Shown here: one piece after another, positions 18,814-20,312 of the stretch
Layout of the letters: each line of letters opens with the position of its first letter
Position numbering within the stretch: position 1 is the stretch's first letter
Assembly (NCBI GenBank): GCA_035528235.1
Contig: DATKZB010000165.1
Location: forward strand, 1 to 20,312
Length of the DNA: 20,312 bases
Origin: DATKZB01 sp035528235
GTDB taxonomy: Bacteria > Planctomycetota > Phycisphaerae > FEN-1346
Direction of reading: 5' to 3'
Notes under the pieces: model-generated
What the model was told of the DNA's origin: nothing
Databases searched by the model: none
The model's input: only the letters and a program-made list of their open reading frames with translations
Program-made: the position numbers and the translations under genes

Positions 18814-20199
18814 CTAAGGCTGTTTCCGAAACCACTGCTTCGGTTTTGACAGGTCAACGCCGGGTTCAACCGCGTCGGGGAGTTGCCCCCCGGCGTCTTC
18901 TCTTGCACTTCCCGCCTGCTCTGCTGCCAGCCTATCTAGCAGGGCCTGTCGGCGTTCCACGTCGCCGGCCGTGCAGTTGACGGCCAGGGCGATCTCTTTG
19001 GGAGTAGCCTGCGGATGCGCTTTCTCGTACTCTCCGATCCGCCAGAAAAGTTCGCGTTCCCGCTGGTCGATCTCCTCGTCGCGGGCCTCTTGTTGACGTT
19101 TGGACTCGTGCCCCTGCGACCGCCGGTGGCCGCCGGCCTCGGTGAGTGCCTTCACGTTGAGTTTGACCGCCTTCGGATCCTTGCCTTCCCTCTTTGCGCG
19201 CTTCAGGCGTTCCTGGTTCGCCCTCCACGGTGGCGACTCCGCCACAACGCCCACGCTGCACCCTATGGCCTTCACAACGTCCTCCACCGTATCATGCGGC
19301 CGCCGCAGCAGGTGGTCTAGGATCAGCGGCTCGGCAACTTCGCGCTTCATGCGCAGCCTCTTTTTCTTCCTGGTCGAGGACACCAGGCCCTGTTGCGGCA
19401 CAACCGCCGCGGCCCTGCCCGCCCGGCCAGCCTGGTGGAGTTCGAGAAGGCAAGTTGTCGCCGCCACCTCAAGCCTTTCCAGTTCCTCCCGTGCCGCCGA
19501 TGGGAAGCGGTCGGCCGCATCAAAGGTCACCAAGTGTTCACACTTGCCAACTGTGGCGGGCGGAAGCCAGTCGCAGGCGGCCGAGTACGCCGCCGCCAGC
19601 CAGTCGCGGGCCTCGCAATTCGGGTAGCGTCCGGCCGGCCCGGAGAAGCACGCCTGAAGCGTCCTGCAACGGCGCACGAGCCACTCGAGGCGCTCGCTTT
19701 CGGGCGCGCCGGCAGGCGGGCGAGGCGGGCAGGAGATGTCCACAATCCCCCCGTCCGCGTAGTCCAGGGCGAGATGCTCGCCGTCGGCCTTTCCATCCCC
19801 CGCCTTCCGCGCGCGCTCCGTCGCCCATTCCCTCAGCGTCTTGAAGCGCCGATCAAAGGCGTGGACAAAGGCGGGGAAACTGTAGAACATGCGCGCCCTC
19901 TTCTTCTCCTCCTTCGCGTCCTCCTTAAAGCGGACAATAAGGTCCACAATAAAACCCGGCCACTGCATCTTGGTCCACATACACCGGGTCGGTTCTCCGG
20001 GTCCGGCGTGAAGGATCGCGAGCAGACCCTCACGCACTTCGGCCCACGTCTCGCCTTTGAGAATCCGATTATCCCCGACCGATTCGGGATACGCCTCAAA
20101 CACGCTCACAGGGTCCGGGCTGTAGAAAGTCTCGGTGGGGTAGGCGAGATCCAGAGCCTTTACTAGGTCGGCTAATACTACAACGCTACAAAGGCTCAA
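18814..20199 (-). CDS. Unknown element protein, N terminus probably cut by an IS
   Basis: I do not recognise a family. The open frame covers 461 codons. The first half is a mixed globular section (ETFYSPDPVSVFEAYPES, then MWTKMQWPGFIVDLIVRFKEDAKEEKKRARMFYSF, then FVHAFDRRFKTLREWATERARK). The middle has a basic patch (STRKKKRLRMKREVAEPLI). The second half contains two HTH-like stretches (DTVEDVVKAIGCSVGVVAE and ATPKEIALAVNCTAGDVERRQALLDRL) separated by a highly charged coiled-coil-like segment. It ends DLSKPKQWFRKQP. The only upstream start is TTG at 20199, without a Shine-Dalgarno and in sequence that probably belongs to an insertion sequence, so residues 1 to about 13 may not be native and the true start may be lost. 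A DNA-binding or replication-associated role is a guess from context. Confidence 0.6.
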   Translation of the reverse strand: MSLCSVVVLADLVKALDLAYPTETFYSPDPVSVFEAYPESVGDNRILKGETWAEVREGLLAILHAGPGEPTRCMWTKMQWPGFIVDLIVRFKEDAKEEKKRARMFYSFPAFVHAFDRRFKTLREWATERARKAGDGKADGEHLALDYADGGIVDISCPPRPPAGAPESERLEWLVRRCRTLQACFSGPAGRYPNCEARDWLAAAYSAACDWLPPATVGKCEHLVTFDAADRFPSAAREELERLEVAATTCLLELHQAGRAGRAAAVVPQQGLVSSTRKKKRLRMKREVAEPLILDHLLRRPHDTVEDVVKAIGCSVGVVAESPPWRANQERLKRAKREGKDPKAVKLNVKALTEAGGHRRSQGHESKRQQEARDEEIDQRERELFWRIGEYEKAHPQATPKEIALAVNCTAGDVERRQALLDRLAAEQAGSAREDAGGQLPDAVEPGVDLSKPKQWFRKQP

Positions 20200-20312
20200 G
20201 ATGGTTCATGCTGCCGGCCGATGGGACTGCCGGGGAATGGGCCCCGGGAGGCCATCGCCATGGATGCCGAGACGATTCTGAGGATCAGGCCAGCCTTGAC
20301 GCGGTTCCTGCA
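20165..20312 (+). mobile_element. Left end of an insertion sequence, truncated by the window
   Basis: From about 20165-20176 the sequence changes to TACTACAACGCTACAAAGG and leads straight into a transposase-like start at 20260. The terminal inverted repeat cannot be verified because the other end is outside the window. CTAG (20163-20166) and CTAA (20172-20175) are both possible YTAR-type target sites, as used by IS701-like elements. The exact boundary is uncertain. Confidence 0.45.
20260..20312 (+). CDS. Transposase N terminus, IS701-like (partial)
   Basis: The ATG at 20260 is preceded by GGGAGG about 8 nt upstream and encodes MDAETILRIRPALTRFL before the window ends. The Arg/Lys-Pro-Ala-Leu-x-x-Phe-Leu pattern near the start resembles IS701-family DDE transposases as I remember them. 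Seventeen residues cannot settle the family. It points away from the integrated element's genes. Confidence 0.5.
   Translation, partial: MDAETILRIRPALTRFL

Noticed and set aside
1..20312. CRISPR array, rRNA genes, toxin-antitoxin or classical defence genes
   Set aside because: No regularly spaced repeats, rRNA sequence or recognisable defence or toxin domains were seen on either strand.

Overview
The window is GC-rich bacterial chromosome carrying ordinary housekeeping genes on the left (about 1-14.9 kb) and the integrase end of an integrated mobile element on the right (about 14.9-20.2 kb). The last bases hold the start of an insertion-sequence transposase. GC content, the alternative starts TTG and GTG, the alanine/proline-rich protein tails and the gene mix suggest an uncultured Planctomycetota-like lineage. 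That placement is an impression from protein style, not a phylogenetic result.

Layout: (1) 1-143 has two tandem imperfect repeats that look like a remnant insertion-sequence end. (2) A sigma-70-type promoter (TTGACA-17-TATGGT) drives rpsB-tsf-pyrH-frr, the conserved cluster for ribosomal protein S2, EF-Ts, UMP kinase and ribosome recycling factor. (3) A lineage-specific tail-anchored membrane protein follows, then an intrinsic terminator at 4095-4122 lying between convergent units. (4) On the minus strand are the pyruvate (or related 2-oxoacid) dehydrogenase genes pdhA-pdhB-pdhC, preceded by two identical tandem promoters made by a 35-bp duplication. (5) larB (nickel-pincer cofactor synthesis) and an NAD(P)H-hydrate dehydratase follow as a pair. 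(6) A DUF47/PhoU-like protein and a PiT phosphate transporter form a phosphate-uptake pair. (7) A carboxy-terminal processing protease (S41) and tsaD form a further minus-strand pair. (8) Next is tRNA-Leu(UAA) with an encoded CCA.

From 14984 rightwards every gene is on the minus strand and short, with tight or overlapping junctions: tyrosine integrase, XRE-type regulator with its own promoter and CCTGTG operators, excisionase-like HTH protein, Toprim/winged-helix primase-like protein, a small cysteine-cluster protein, a second small HTH protein, a dense palindrome cluster resembling a replication origin or operator, and a 461-codon unknown protein. This gene set (int, regulator, xis, replication protein, origin-like repeats) resembles a satellite-type or integrative element. 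No capsid, portal, conjugation or defence genes are visible. The element continues past, or is interrupted at, the right edge, where an IS701-like transposase begins.

The least ordinary observations are these. Two unrelated housekeeping promoters (rpsB and pdhA) have a 17-nt spacer filled by a near-perfect palindrome. The pdhA promoter was duplicated together with the 3' end of the neighbouring gene, so a stop codon sits inside a -10 box. The integrase lies on the 5' side of the tRNA gene, next to a degenerate copy of the tRNA D-arm. An origin-like palindrome cluster sits between the element's replication genes.
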